64,000 bases of DNA from Mesorhizobium sp. WSM4313 (GCF_002294725.1 NZ_NSFT01000003.1:519829-583828); one strand, 5' to 3'; shown: positions 18,531-27,179, counted from the first letter of the stretch. The notes: generated by a model from the letters alone, not told the origin. Translations and numbers: made by a program.

Positions 18531-19526
18531 ATGGTTGAGATGACGACAAGACAAGCATCGGCCGCGCTTCAGCCGGGGTCGGTCGGACGCCTGCGCGGAT
18601 GGGCGCAGAGCCTCGGGCTGCTCTGGGTTCTGATCGTGCTGTGCGCCTTCGCCATATACCTGTCGCCGAGCTTCGTTCACATGGGCAATGTGCTGAACGT
18701 CGGTCGTCAGATCGCCCTGTTCGGCATTGTCAGCGTCGGCATGACCTTCGTCATTCTGACACGCGGCATTGACCTTTCGGTCGGCTCGATCGTCGGTGTC
18801 GTGGCTGTCTCAACGGCGCTGATGATTTCGAACGGCGTCTCAATACCGCTGGCCATGATCGCCGCGCTCGCCATCGGCGCCTTGTTCGGCGCAGTGAATG
18901 GCGCCGGCGTTGTCTTCTTCGGTATGCCGCCTTTCATCATGACCTTGGGCACATTGGTCATGGGCCGTGGCATAGCCATGACGATCGCCAACGGCGAACC
19001 GAAGGCGCTTGGCGAGGCCGCGGACGCCTTCGCTTATCTGGGCAGCGGATTTCTGCTCGGCATCCCGGTTCCGATCTGGCTTTTTGCCGCCATCGCCGCC
19101 GTGGCCTTCGTCGTCCTTCGCCATACGCCGTTCGGGCGCCAGGTCTATGCTGTCGGCTCCAACACCGAGGCCGCGCGGCTGGCAGGGATAAGCGTGCCTC
19201 GCACCTTGATGTCGGTCTATGTGATTTCTGGCCTGCTGTCGGCGCTGACCGCCCTGGTTTTTGTGTCGAGGCTGACCGTCGGCGAACCGACGGCGGGAAC
19301 CAATCTGGAGCTGGAAGCAATCTCGATCGTCGTCATCGGCGGGACCAGCCTGTTTGGCGGGGAGGGCGGCGTGATCGGCACGGTTATCGGTGCCGCGATC
19401 ATTGCCGTGATGGCTAACATCCTGAACCTGCTCGGTATTTCGCCCTTCACGCAACAAATCGTCAAGGGCGCCATCATCATCGCAGCGGTGATGTTCGAGG
19501 TCTACCGCCACCGCGTGCGGTCCTGA
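18531..19526 (+). CDS. Ribose-type ABC transporter permease (RbsC-like)
   Basis: 331 residues with eight or more hydrophobic segments. Family landmarks include FVILTRGIDLSVGS, the GALFGAVNG stretch, and the EAM-like loop GRQVYAVGSNTEAARLAGI. The C-terminal half contains VVIGGTSLFGGEGGVIGT, typical of RbsC/AraH. It sits 13 bp after the HAD gene, with a GGAGGAAGG ribosome site. It forms the membrane channel for the ATPase at 14714. Only one permease gene is present, so it should work as a homodimer. Confidence 0.93.
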   Translation: MVEMTTRQASAALQPGSVGRLRGWAQSLGLLWVLIVLCAFAIYLSPSFVHMGNVLNVGRQIALFGIVSVGMTFVILTRGIDLSVGSIVGVVAVSTALMISNGVSIPLAMIAALAIGALFGAVNGAGVVFFGMPPFIMTLGTLVMGRGIAMTIANGEPKALGEAADAFAYLGSGFLLGIPVPIWLFAAIAAVAFVVLRHTPFGRQVYAVGSNTEAARLAGISVPRTLMSVYVISGLLSALTALVFVSRLTVGEPTAGTNLELEAISIVVIGGTSLFGGEGGVIGTVIGAAIIAVMANILNLLGISPFTQQIVKGAIIIAAVMFEVYRHRVRS

Positions 19527-19611
19527 CATCCAAGCGTGTCCGGTCCCGCCGCGGCAGACCGGTTGGGGCGCTTGGAACACCTTAACTTGAAGTCCAACGG
19601 AGGAGTTAACA

Positions 19612-20559
19612 ATGACAAGTCGCAGACATTTCCTACGCACGACCGCACTGGCCGCGACGCTGCTGGCAGGGGGCATGCTGACCGGCGCCGCCTTCGCCGA
19701 GGAGAAGATCAAGATCGGTTTCAGCCAAGGTACGATGAACCACCCGTGGCGCGTGGCCATGGTGGAAGGCAACAAGAAGTACGCAGCCGAACATTATCCG
19801 GACGTCGATCTCATCATCACCGACGGCAACAACGATGCCTCCAAGCAGGTGGCCGACGTCGAAAACCTGATCGCTCAGGGCATCAAGGTGCTGATGATCT
19901 CGCCGCTGACCGAGCAGGCGCTCACGCCCGTCGTCAAGGAGGCCATGGATGCAGGCATCAAGGTCGTCACGCTCGACCGCAAGGTGAATACGCCGGTGAC
20001 GGTCCATGTCGGCGGTGAAAATCTTCCGCTCGGCGTCGGAGCGGGCGAGTTCCTCGCCAAGAAGTTGAATGGGAAGGGCAACATCATCGAGCTTCAGGGC
20101 ACCGCGGGGGCTTCCGCCACCATAGACCGCAACAAGGGCTTCGCCGAAGCGATCGCGAAGTTTCCGGACATGAAGGTCGTCGCCTCGCAGAACTGCGACT
20201 ATACGCGTGACAAGGCGGTCAAGTTCATGGAGGACATGGTTCAGCGCTTCGGGCCGGGCCAGATCCAGGCCGTTTACGCGCACAATGACGAGATGGCGCT
20301 CGGCGCCATACAGGTGCTTGAGGCAGCCGGCAGGCTGAACGAGGTGGCTGTCGTCGGTATTGACGGCCAGGAAACCGCGTTCGAAGCCGTCAAGCAGGGC
20401 AAGCTGGCGGCGACCTTCGTCTACCCGTTCGTGGCCCCGGAAGGCATCGAGACCGCCTACAAGGTCGCCAAAGGAGAACAGGTGCCGCCGACCATCACGC
20501 TGCCCACAGTTTCCGTCACCGCGGACAATATCGCGCAGATGATCGGAAAGGGCTTCTGA
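19612..20559 (+). CDS. Ribose-type ABC transporter substrate-binding protein
   Basis: 315 residues. The N-terminus MTSRRHFLRTTALAATLLAG has a twin-arginine motif (SRRHFLR) and ends in an AFA signal cleavage site, so export may be by Tat rather than Sec. The mature part is a type I periplasmic binding protein (IKIGFSQGTMNHPWRVAM; NAMV-like NDEMALGAIQ; VVGIDGQETAFEAV). The ribosome site GGAGG is strong, and a stable hairpin follows the stop codon, a usual device for making more binding protein than permease. The ligand is unknown. Confidence 0.92.
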   Translation: MTSRRHFLRTTALAATLLAGGMLTGAAFAEEKIKIGFSQGTMNHPWRVAMVEGNKKYAAEHYPDVDLIITDGNNDASKQVADVENLIAQGIKVLMISPLTEQALTPVVKEAMDAGIKVVTLDRKVNTPVTVHVGGENLPLGVGAGEFLAKKLNGKGNIIELQGTAGASATIDRNKGFAEAIAKFPDMKVVASQNCDYTRDKAVKFMEDMVQRFGPGQIQAVYAHNDEMALGAIQVLEAAGRLNEVAVVGIDGQETAFEAVKQGKLAATFVYPFVAPEGIETAYKVAKGEQVPPTITLPTVSVTADNIAQMIGKGF

Positions 20560-20574
20560 GGCCACGATTCATTG

Positions 20575-20597
20575 GGACGCCGCGACTTGCGGCGTCC
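20575..20597 (+). promoter_or_regulatory. Intercistronic hairpin after the binding-protein gene
   Basis: Perfect nine-base arms GGACGCCGC and GCGGCGTCC surround a five-base loop (GACTT). There is no T tract, so it is more likely an mRNA-stabilising or partial attenuation element than a full terminator. It starts 16 bp after the binding-protein stop and ends 22 bp before the next ATG. Confidence 0.7.
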
Positions 20598-20619
20598 TGC
20601 CATTTCTGAAGGGAATCCG

Positions 20620-21579
20620 ATGATGAGCGAGAAGAGACAATTTGTTGCCACAGGAGTCATCCCAGCCTGCCTGATGCCGTTCAGCGCCGACCTGGCCGTC
20701 GACGAGGGCGCCTATCGCCGGCATCTTCGCGACGTCGGGTCCGTGGAAGGTATCTCGGGTATGACCATCAACGGACATGCCGCCGAAGTGCACGCGCTCA
20801 CGATCGAGGAACAATTCCGCGCGATCGTCGTGACCAAGGATGTCCTGCAAGACAGGGTCCCGACCATCGTCGGCATCTATACCAATTCGAGCCTGGAGGC
20901 CGCCCGCATCGCTGCCTATGCGGAGCATGAAGGCGCCGATGCTCTGCTGGTGTTTCCCCCTGACTTCATGACGCTTGGCGGGCATCTCAGGCCTGAGATG
21001 ATCTACGAGCATCTGCGGCGCATTACGGATGCATCGGGGCTGCCGATCATTCTTTTCCAGTATCCGCTCGCCTCAAATCTTGCCTATCCGTTGCCGACTT
21101 TGCTGGAGCTTTGCCGCCGCTTCCCATCCATTGTCGCCATCAAGGACCAATGCGGTGACGGCAACCTGCACGAACGTCAGATACGGGAACTGAAGGCGCT
21201 CGATCGGCCAGTGAATACGCTGACCACCCACAGTGCCTGGCTGCTTGGGTCGCTGGCTCTCGGATGTGACGGGCTCCTGTCGGGGGCCGGAAGTGTCATC
21301 GCCGATCTGCAGGTTGCGCTATTTCGCGCCGTGCAGGCGAACGACCTGAAGACTGCCAGGGCGATCAACGATCGCATTTATCCTACAGTCAGGGCTTTCT
21401 ATGACGCGCCACTTCTCGATATGCACAATCGCATGAAAGAGGCACTTGTGATCCTCGGTCGATTGGACGAAGCCCACGTCAGGCCACCACTGATGAAGCC
21501 TGGTGTTGCCGAAATCGAAAAGGTCCGTGGACTGCTGGCTAAAGCTGGTCTCAGCGCGGGATACAGAAAGGTCGCCTGA
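20620..21579 (+). CDS. DapA-family (dihydrodipicolinate synthase-like) aldolase/lyase
   Basis: 319 residues starting at the double ATG after GAAGGG. The DHDPS/NAL TIM-barrel landmarks are present: Schiff-base lysine in VAIKDQ, the tyrosine in FQYPL, and a nucleophile-region motif GMTINGHAAEVHAL where classical DapA has GTTGE. The altered motif indicates an aldolase, dehydratase or hydratase on a keto acid rather than lysine biosynthesis. It probably cleaves or dehydrates an intermediate of the operon's substrate. An apparent upstream extension would run through the intercistronic hairpin and is not credible. Confidence 0.88.
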   Translation: MMSEKRQFVATGVIPACLMPFSADLAVDEGAYRRHLRDVGSVEGISGMTINGHAAEVHALTIEEQFRAIVVTKDVLQDRVPTIVGIYTNSSLEAARIAAYAEHEGADALLVFPPDFMTLGGHLRPEMIYEHLRRITDASGLPIILFQYPLASNLAYPLPTLLELCRRFPSIVAIKDQCGDGNLHERQIRELKALDRPVNTLTTHSAWLLGSLALGCDGLLSGAGSVIADLQVALFRAVQANDLKTARAINDRIYPTVRAFYDAPLLDMHNRMKEALVILGRLDEAHVRPPLMKPGVAEIEKVRGLLAKAGLSAGYRKVA

Positions 21580-21582
21580 TCG

Positions 21583-22359
21583 ATGACCGACGCCCTGGTG
21601 CGGACCGAGGAACCGTCTCCCGGCATCCGCCTGCTGACACTCAATCGGCCCGAAAAGCTGAACGCGCTGTCAAAGGAATTACTCGGCGAATTGCGTGATT
21701 TGCTCGCGATCTATGATGCCGATGCGAACGTTGGCTGCGTGGTCTTGACCGGTGCAGGACGCGCCTTTGCGGCGGGGGCGGACATTTCAGACATGCTGGA
21801 ACGAGGAGTTGCCTCCTACAGCGATCCGGAGCGACTGGTTTGTTGGCGTGCGATCGAGGGCTTTTCCAAGCCGATCATCGCTGCCGTCAACGGCTACGCT
21901 CTGGGCGGCGGTCTCGAACTTGCTCTGCTGTGCGACATCGTCGTCGCTTCCGATGCGGCGAAATTTGCCACGCCGGAAATCAAGATCGGCTCCTTCCCTG
22001 GTGACGGCGGCACGCAGCGCCTGCCTCGTCTGGTTGGCAAGTCCTTCGCCATGCAAATGGTGCTGACTGGAGAGATGGTCGACGCGGCGCTGGCCGAACG
22101 CAAAGGGCTGGTCAGCGAGGTGGTCGCGCCTGAAAGACTGTTGCCCAGGGCGCTGGAAATCGCTGCTGCGATCGCTGCCAAGTCGGTCGCCATCACGCCT
22201 TATGCCAAAAGGGCAGTGCTGGCGGCGTTCGAGACCGATCTGAAATCCGGGCTGGAGATCGAGCACCGGCTGACGGTCGAGGCATTCGCGAAGGAGGACC
22301 GCATCGAGGGCTTGCGAGCCTTCGCCGAGAAACGGCCGCCTGTGTTCAAGGGCAGGTAG
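21583..22359 (+). CDS. Enoyl-CoA hydratase/isomerase family protein (crotonase)
   Basis: 258 residues. The oxyanion-hole motifs AFAAGADI and GYALGGG are intact, and both hydratase glutamates appear in the correct spacing: E112 (GGGLE) and E132 (TPEIKIG). PGDGGTQRL follows. The protein is therefore a plausible true hydratase rather than only an isomerase. It starts three bases after the preceding stop codon. Its likely job is hydration of an unsaturated acyl-CoA made downstream of the CoA-transferase, with the SDR then oxidising the alcohol. The acyl group is unknown. Confidence 0.92.
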   Translation: MTDALVRTEEPSPGIRLLTLNRPEKLNALSKELLGELRDLLAIYDADANVGCVVLTGAGRAFAAGADISDMLERGVASYSDPERLVCWRAIEGFSKPIIAAVNGYALGGGLELALLCDIVVASDAAKFATPEIKIGSFPGDGGTQRLPRLVGKSFAMQMVLTGEMVDAALAERKGLVSEVVAPERLLPRALEIAAAIAAKSVAITPYAKRAVLAAFETDLKSGLEIEHRLTVEAFAKEDRIEGLRAFAEKRPPVFKGR

Positions 22360-22397
22360 GCCCTTGCGATCTGGTGCGAACTAGGGTGGAGAAGTCT

Positions 22398-24011
22398 ATG
22401 TGGGATTACATCATCGTCGGCGCCGGCTCGGCGGGTTGCGTGCTGGCCAACCGCTTGTCGGAAGATCCTGAGGTCAAGGTGCTGCTTTTGGAGGCTGGCA
22501 GTCGTGACTGGAATCCGATGATCCACATTCCCGGCGGCATCGGCAAGTTGTTTGGTCCCGGCGTCAACTGGCGTTTTCATACCGTCCCTCAGACGAATCT
22601 CGACAATCGCTCCATCTGGTATCCGCAGGGCAAGACGCTTGGCGGCTCGAGCTCGGTCAACGCCATGATCTACATCCGCTGCCAGAGGGAGGACTATGAC
22701 AACTGGGCGGTTCTCGGCAACGAAGGGTGGGCCTACGAGGATGTCCTACCCTATTTCCGGAAGTCTGAGGACAATGACCGGCTGGTCAATCGCTATCACG
22801 GCCAGGGTGGTCCGCTATGTGTTTCCGACCAGGTCGGCCCACACCCGCTGACCCGGGCCTTCGTGCGCGCGGTGCAGCAGTATGGCCTGCCGTACAATCC
22901 GGATTTCAACGGCGAAACGATGTATGGCGCCGGCTTCTATCAAGTTACTTGCCGGGATGGGCGCCGGCGTTCGTCCGCCGTCTCCTATCTGCATCCCGTC
23001 AGCAAGCGCGCCAACCTAACGGTCAGAACACATGCCAGGGTCACTCGCGTGGTGGTCGAGGGCGGACGCGCGGTTGGTGTCGAACTGGTGCAGGGGCGGT
23101 CGCGGCAAGTCCTGCGCGCTGGTCGGGAAGTGATCGTCTCCGCAGGCGCAATCAACTCGCCGCGCCTGCTGCTCCTGTCCGGCATCGGGCCGGCCGACGA
23201 GCTGAAAGCGCTTGGGATTTCTCCGGTGTGCGATCTTCCGGGCGTTGGCCGCAACCTGCAGGATCATCTATGCACCAACGTCCATCTGACGCTGAAGGAC
23301 CCGATCAGCTATGACGGTCAGGACCGCTATCCCAAGGCACTTCTGCACGGCATGCGCTGGCTGCTCTATCGCGACGGCCCGGCCGCTTCGGTCATTGTCG
23401 AAGGCGGCGGTTTCTTTCGGACAGAGGGTGCGACCCGACCCGACCTGCAGATCCATATCGCGCCGGCCATGGTGGTGCGCGGCGGTCAGACGAGGCTTGA
23501 TGGGCACGGCTTCACGATCAACTCGACGTTTCTGCGGCCGCGCAGCATAGGTTCAGTCAAGCTTCGCTCGGCCAACCCCGGGGAGGAGCCGCTGGTCGAT
23601 CCTAACTATCTTTCGGACCCATACGATCGAGCCATGGCGCTGAAGTCGGTCCGCATCATTCGCGAAGTGTTGGCGCAGAGCGAGATCGCCAAATTCATCA
23701 AGGTCGAGCGGCTGCCAGGGCCTTCCGCGAAGAGCGACGAGGAAATCATGTCCTATATCAGGCAGTATGCCTGCTGCGACTACCATCCCGTAGGCACCTG
23801 CAAGATGGGCGTCGACGTGATGTCGGTCGTCGACCCGGAATTGCGGCTGCGCGGGATAGAAGGATTGCGGGTGGTCGATTCTTCGATCATGCCGGTGCTG
23901 ATCAGCGGCAATACCAACGGTCCGACGATGATGATCGGAGAAAAGGGCGCGGATCTCATAAGGGGCGTTCGGTCCGCCCGCTCGCATCCCGCAATGGCGG
24001 CGGTCGCCTGA
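22398..24011 (+). CDS. GMC-family FAD-dependent alcohol oxidoreductase
   Basis: About 537 residues, last gene of the operon. The FAD-binding GAGSAGCVLANRLSED begins near residue 7, and the GMC signature around GGSSSVNAMIYIRC follows. The C-terminus carries the catalytic histidine in YHPVGTCKMG and the closing NGPTMMIGEKGADLI. It belongs to the choline dehydrogenase/alcohol dehydrogenase group. It likely starts the pathway by oxidising a primary alcohol to the aldehyde used by the ALDH. The ATG at 22398 matches the family N-terminus; earlier starts add an unrelated peptide. Confidence 0.93.
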   Translation: MWDYIIVGAGSAGCVLANRLSEDPEVKVLLLEAGSRDWNPMIHIPGGIGKLFGPGVNWRFHTVPQTNLDNRSIWYPQGKTLGGSSSVNAMIYIRCQREDYDNWAVLGNEGWAYEDVLPYFRKSEDNDRLVNRYHGQGGPLCVSDQVGPHPLTRAFVRAVQQYGLPYNPDFNGETMYGAGFYQVTCRDGRRRSSAVSYLHPVSKRANLTVRTHARVTRVVVEGGRAVGVELVQGRSRQVLRAGREVIVSAGAINSPRLLLLSGIGPADELKALGISPVCDLPGVGRNLQDHLCTNVHLTLKDPISYDGQDRYPKALLHGMRWLLYRDGPAASVIVEGGGFFRTEGATRPDLQIHIAPAMVVRGGQTRLDGHGFTINSTFLRPRSIGSVKLRSANPGEEPLVDPNYLSDPYDRAMALKSVRIIREVLAQSEIAKFIKVERLPGPSAKSDEEIMSYIRQYACCDYHPVGTCKMGVDVMSVVDPELRLRGIEGLRVVDSSIMPVLISGNTNGPTMMIGEKGADLIRGVRSARSHPAMAAVA

Positions 24012-24440
24012 GCCTGGGGATCGATCCGGGCAATTCCTCGTTCTGCCTCGCCGCCGGACAGACCAGTTCAGTGACGCGGACTTCGAACAACTGGTGCCCG
24101 ACAAGGGTGCGCAGGCCTGCTAGAATGCTCTGACCAGCAGTATTAACTATGATGGCGGCGCGAATAATGCATGCTGGATGCAAGTAGCTGAATTGTCTTG
24201 AAATGGACTCTCCGCTTTTCAGACTACTAGTCTGATCGCGATTGAGCGAACGGCAGTTTTGCGCCTCATATCGGCCGTTGAGATCCGACTCGCCATTTCC
24301 TGAAAGCAGACGTTCGGATAGGCCAGACCGAATGCGGACACGTAACCACTCGCGCGGGCTATCGTCCTTTGGTCTGTCGCCTTGTTTTGCGACGGGGAAG
24401 CCTTAACCGAGCTGGACCTCTGATTCAGGTAGAAGGTGGC
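24012..24440. other. Intergenic region after the catabolic operon
   Basis: About 430 bp without a gene. It holds the 17-bp palindrome at 24219-24235. No T-tract terminator was found for the long operon, and the sequence leads into decayed coding DNA. Confidence 0.45.
24219..24235. promoter_or_regulatory. 17-bp palindrome TCAGACT-ACT-AGTCTGA, right copy
   Basis: A perfect inverted repeat with seven-base arms. Its outer six bases on each side are identical to the palindrome at 11308-11324, and both centres are five bases when measured between the shared arms. The two copies bracket the LacI regulator and catabolic operon. No T tract follows, which argues against a terminator. Confidence 0.5.
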
Positions 24441-24443
24441 ATG

Positions 24444-25008
24444 ATGAGACCCGGAAAATAGCAGCGAGCCTGGTGTCGGATGTGGTCGGCTACAGGCGGC
24501 TCGCGGGTGCTGTCAAAGCTGGTATCCCGGCACGGCTACGGGTGATGCGCAGCGATCTCACCGACCCCACTGTCGAGATACATCGTGGTCGCGTCGTTAA
24601 GCGCACTGGCGACGAGGGTCTCTTCGGGTTCAGTAGCGTCGTGGAGGCTGTACGCTGCGCCATCGCGATCCACAACGCCATGGTCGAACGCAATACCGGC
24701 GTGCCCGACGACCCCCGCATCGAGTTTCGGATCGGCATTCATCTCGTCGACGTCGTTCAAGAGAACGACGACGACCTGAAGGGCGACCGCGTAAATATCG
24801 CGCGCGTCTCGAAAGTATCTGCGAACCTGGGAACATGCGTCTTTTCGAGCAGGCCTATTGGCAGGTCAAGGCAAGGCTGGACATCGCGATCAACGATAGC
24901 GGCGAGGTGCAACTCAAGAACATTGCCGATCCGATAGGTGTCTCCTCGCTACAGGTTGGCGTACCTGTTCAATCAACGAACTCAGTAACTTTGCGCTCGT
25001 GCATGTGA
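24444..25008 (+). pseudogene. Class III adenylate/guanylate cyclase, N-terminal domain remnant
   Basis: The frame reads RKIAASLVSDVVGYRRL, the usual opening of rhizobial cyclase/TPR proteins, then RGRVVKRTGDEGLFGF and RIEFRIGIHL. No in-frame start codon is present at the expected place: the nearby ATGs at 24441 and earlier are out of register. Near 24840 the frame breaks, and the family's continuation (KARLDIAINDSGEVQLKNIADPIG) is read in another frame to a stop at 25006-25008. The catalytic domain is therefore doubly damaged and inactive. The missing remainder of such a protein may be the TPR fragment at 48545 on the same strand. Confidence 0.75.
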
Positions 25009-25074
25009 GATAGACTAGACGTTTACGCTGTTTCGTGCTGTAAATACCTGTCTGCACCTACGCGGAGCAAGAAC

Positions 25075-26352
25075 ATGGCGACGGGACGAGTGGCCGCTGC
25101 GGCATTGGCCGCTGCGATGTCTTTGGCGTTCACGTGGCAAACTGCGAGCGCTTTAGATCTCGACGTTGGCCTCGACAAGGGCACGCGTGACATGATCGAG
25201 CAACTTCCGCCTGCGATACGAGTGCAAATGCTGCAGCTGCTGAAGGATGCTTTGCCCCTTATTGACGTCAGCGTTTCCTCATATATTACCCAGATTGGAA
25301 CCGTCTTTCATGACAATCTTAATGACGCGATAAGGCAGGTGTCGTGCAGAACGGGGGGAACGATTACAAATGCCTCCGAGTCTCTGAAATCGTCGATCGG
25401 ATGGGTGTTCTTCGGAGACTGGCCGGCTGGTGAGATCGTCGCATCTCACGTGCCGAAAGGTATCGACCAACTAGGGAAAGATATCGCCAACACGCGCGCG
25501 GCCATCAAGATTGACACTAATCTGGACGCAATTCGAACCGCATATGTAGAGTTGCTTCACGAGGCCTCGATCGTCAAATGCTCGTCATACGCTTCCGATG
25601 ACGCTCCTGTCGTCATGCTAACAATCGCAGGGCGCGTTGGCCAGATAATGGATCCGGCGATGGAATACACTACCCTGCTCGACAGCCCGGGTGGGCCAAT
25701 TTGTAGCTTCCTTTCAGACTGCATTTCAGTTCGTGTCCAATACTTGGACAAGTATTTAAAAACGGCGGACGTCCGAGACGTTGCAGCAGCAAACGCAATG
25801 CAAATGGTCGACGATCTACCTCCAATGCCTGCGTCGCCGGATTGGCTGTCCTATTCGATGCAGGCTGTAGGATTGCAACATTTCGATATCGCACCTTATG
25901 AGACGTTCCTGCTGCAGATCCGCAACATCGAACGAACGGTGGAAGTTACAAAGGTTGCGCGTGAAAAGAAGGCACAGGCGGAGTGGGACGACGTTATCGA
26001 ACGCAAGCCCGCTCTTGACACCTTCATGAGAAACGAAGGCGCGTCGATGGATGCATCGGCTCCGTCGGCCCAGGACTTTGTCAACATGATCTGCCGCCAC
26101 GAGGACGCTCATAGTTCAATTGAGAAGCTAACGAGCGACGGCCAACAGGCGTTCAATCTCGATAGTCGACGAACGACAGATTGGGGTAGGTTGAAGTCAG
26201 AATTGGAAACTTACAAGGCAAGGGAAGAATCCTGGATACAGCGCGCGCGCAATGCTGTGCCGGAAGTGGCGAAGTCGTTTGACTTCCACAAGGCGAACCC
26301 CGGAAAGCGGCGTACACCATTTGATTTTCCACCTTGCCCCGGTATGGGATAG
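25075..26352 (+). CDS. Exported protein of unknown family
   Basis: 425 residues. The N-terminus (ATGRVAAAALAAAMSLAF...TASA) is a clear Sec-type signal peptide with a cleavage site after about residue 25. The mature protein is mainly helical and has about seven cysteines (VSCRTGG, VKCSS, PICSFLSDC, MICRHED, PPCPG), which suggests disulfides in the periplasm. I do not recognise a family. Immediately after its stop begins a decayed copy of part of the 1,937-residue protein encoded at 28.4-34.2 kb, so it may belong to the same module. An ATG preceded by GGAGC supports the start. Confidence 0.7.
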   Translation: MATGRVAAAALAAAMSLAFTWQTASALDLDVGLDKGTRDMIEQLPPAIRVQMLQLLKDALPLIDVSVSSYITQIGTVFHDNLNDAIRQVSCRTGGTITNASESLKSSIGWVFFGDWPAGEIVASHVPKGIDQLGKDIANTRAAIKIDTNLDAIRTAYVELLHEASIVKCSSYASDDAPVVMLTIAGRVGQIMDPAMEYTTLLDSPGGPICSFLSDCISVRVQYLDKYLKTADVRDVAAANAMQMVDDLPPMPASPDWLSYSMQAVGLQHFDIAPYETFLLQIRNIERTVEVTKVAREKKAQAEWDDVIERKPALDTFMRNEGASMDASAPSAQDFVNMICRHEDAHSSIEKLTSDGQQAFNLDSRRTTDWGRLKSELETYKAREESWIQRARNAVPEVAKSFDFHKANPGKRRTPFDFPPCPGMG

Positions 26353-26968
26353 TCTACCTAGAAGAGGGCTCGCTTCGGGAGATTTCCGCACTTGTCCCGA
26401 TGAGGCTCCTTGGCGCACCGCCCGGGTGATGACTTGCCGGTGGAGATCCACGGTGAACAAAGATCGATGCCCATCTATTTGGCTATTCCGGAGTTGCAAC
26501 ATTACGAGACGGCGGAACCATTGTTCGAGCGGCATTCTTTGACGGCACCCGCTGGGCCGTTCATCTGCGGTTGGGGAGGCGATCCGATACGGCAGGACCG
26601 TGCGCTGTTGTGCAAACCTCTTGCCCAGGAAACGTTTCAAGGTAAGGACCGGCAATGGGAGGGCAGTGCAATAGTACTGGTCAAGGATGTTGTCGTGCCG
26701 ATTCAATTCCAAGGCCGCCAGTGGCGCAAGACAATGTCACCGTTCTGGAAAGACGGATCTTCTCACCTTCGAGTCTTGCTTGGATGTCGACCGCGAGCAA
26801 TGATTTGTCAATCTCCGGATACCGGCCCCGATGACCCCAATCTTTGTGCGGCTAGGGTTGGTTCGCTATCAGCCAAATGCAATCAGCAAGGATCTGCAGG
26901 TCTCAGAGCACCGCGTTTGCAGCTCGGGTCGATTCAAAACCTATTCTGAGGAAGATTGGAAGAAATAG
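26353..26968 (+). pseudogene. Decayed, inverted fragment related to the C-terminal part of the 1,937-residue protein
   Basis: Read in two frames, this stretch resembles the protein encoded at 28377-34190. First, PFICGWGGDPIRQD (about 26548) parallels AFITRRGADPIEDG. After a frame change, LLTFESCLDVDREQ-stop-FVNLRIP parallels ALVTYEPRFDVEREEWYVDVRL, and FVRLGLVRYQPN (about 26848) is nearly identical to FVRFGLVRYQPN. The order of the matches is preserved. At least one frameshift and one in-frame TGA show it is dead. It lies on the opposite strand to the intact gene, so it is not a simple tandem copy. Confidence 0.75.
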
Positions 26969-27056
26969 TTTGGGCACCAGCTCAGGGCGCTTGTTTCGGG
27001 GCGCCAGGATTAGTGGTCTTACCTGAGCCGCTGAGTGAGGTTCCTGGGAGGACGAA

Positions 27057-27179
27057 ATGGGTGTGGCGAGCGCTTGGCTCTGGTTGATTGTGGGCGTCAT
27101 CCTAATGTTCATCTTTGGTCGGGGGCAGGTGTCGGGGCTATTGGTCGATATCGGCAACGGGATCGGTACATTCAGGTAG
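27057..27179 (+). pseudogene. TatA-like peptide, probably truncated by a stop codon
   Basis: A 40-residue frame reads MGVASAWLWLIVGVILMFIFG then RGQVSGLLVDIGNGIGTFR. This matches the TatA plan: a transmembrane helix, the F-G-R/P hinge, then an amphipathic helix ending in FK/FR. The TAG at 27177-27179 sits where TatA normally continues with KG(L/M), and the frame beyond it reads on into an unconvincing tail. GGGAGGACGAA upstream is a good ribosome site. It may be a nonsense-mutated tatA or a minimal paralogue. Its neighbours include several Tat-type signal peptides. Confidence 0.55.

Noticed and set aside
18840..19775. 311-codon minus-strand frame over the permease gene
   Set aside because: Antisense shadow; the plus strand encodes a textbook RbsC permease.
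20572..20619. Longer start for the DapA-like gene
   Set aside because: The extra codons run through a perfect hairpin and do not match the family's N-terminus; the double ATG at 20620 has a good ribosome site.
22059..22062. Apparent loss of a catalytic glutamate in the crotonase (AMQM region)
   Set aside because: Counting from the oxyanion motif shows the two catalytic glutamates are E112 and E132, both present; the Q is at a non-catalytic position.
26197..26712. 171-codon frame on the minus strand
   Set aside because: It runs antisense to the end of the 425-residue gene and to the decayed giant-like fragment, whose homology lies on the plus strand.
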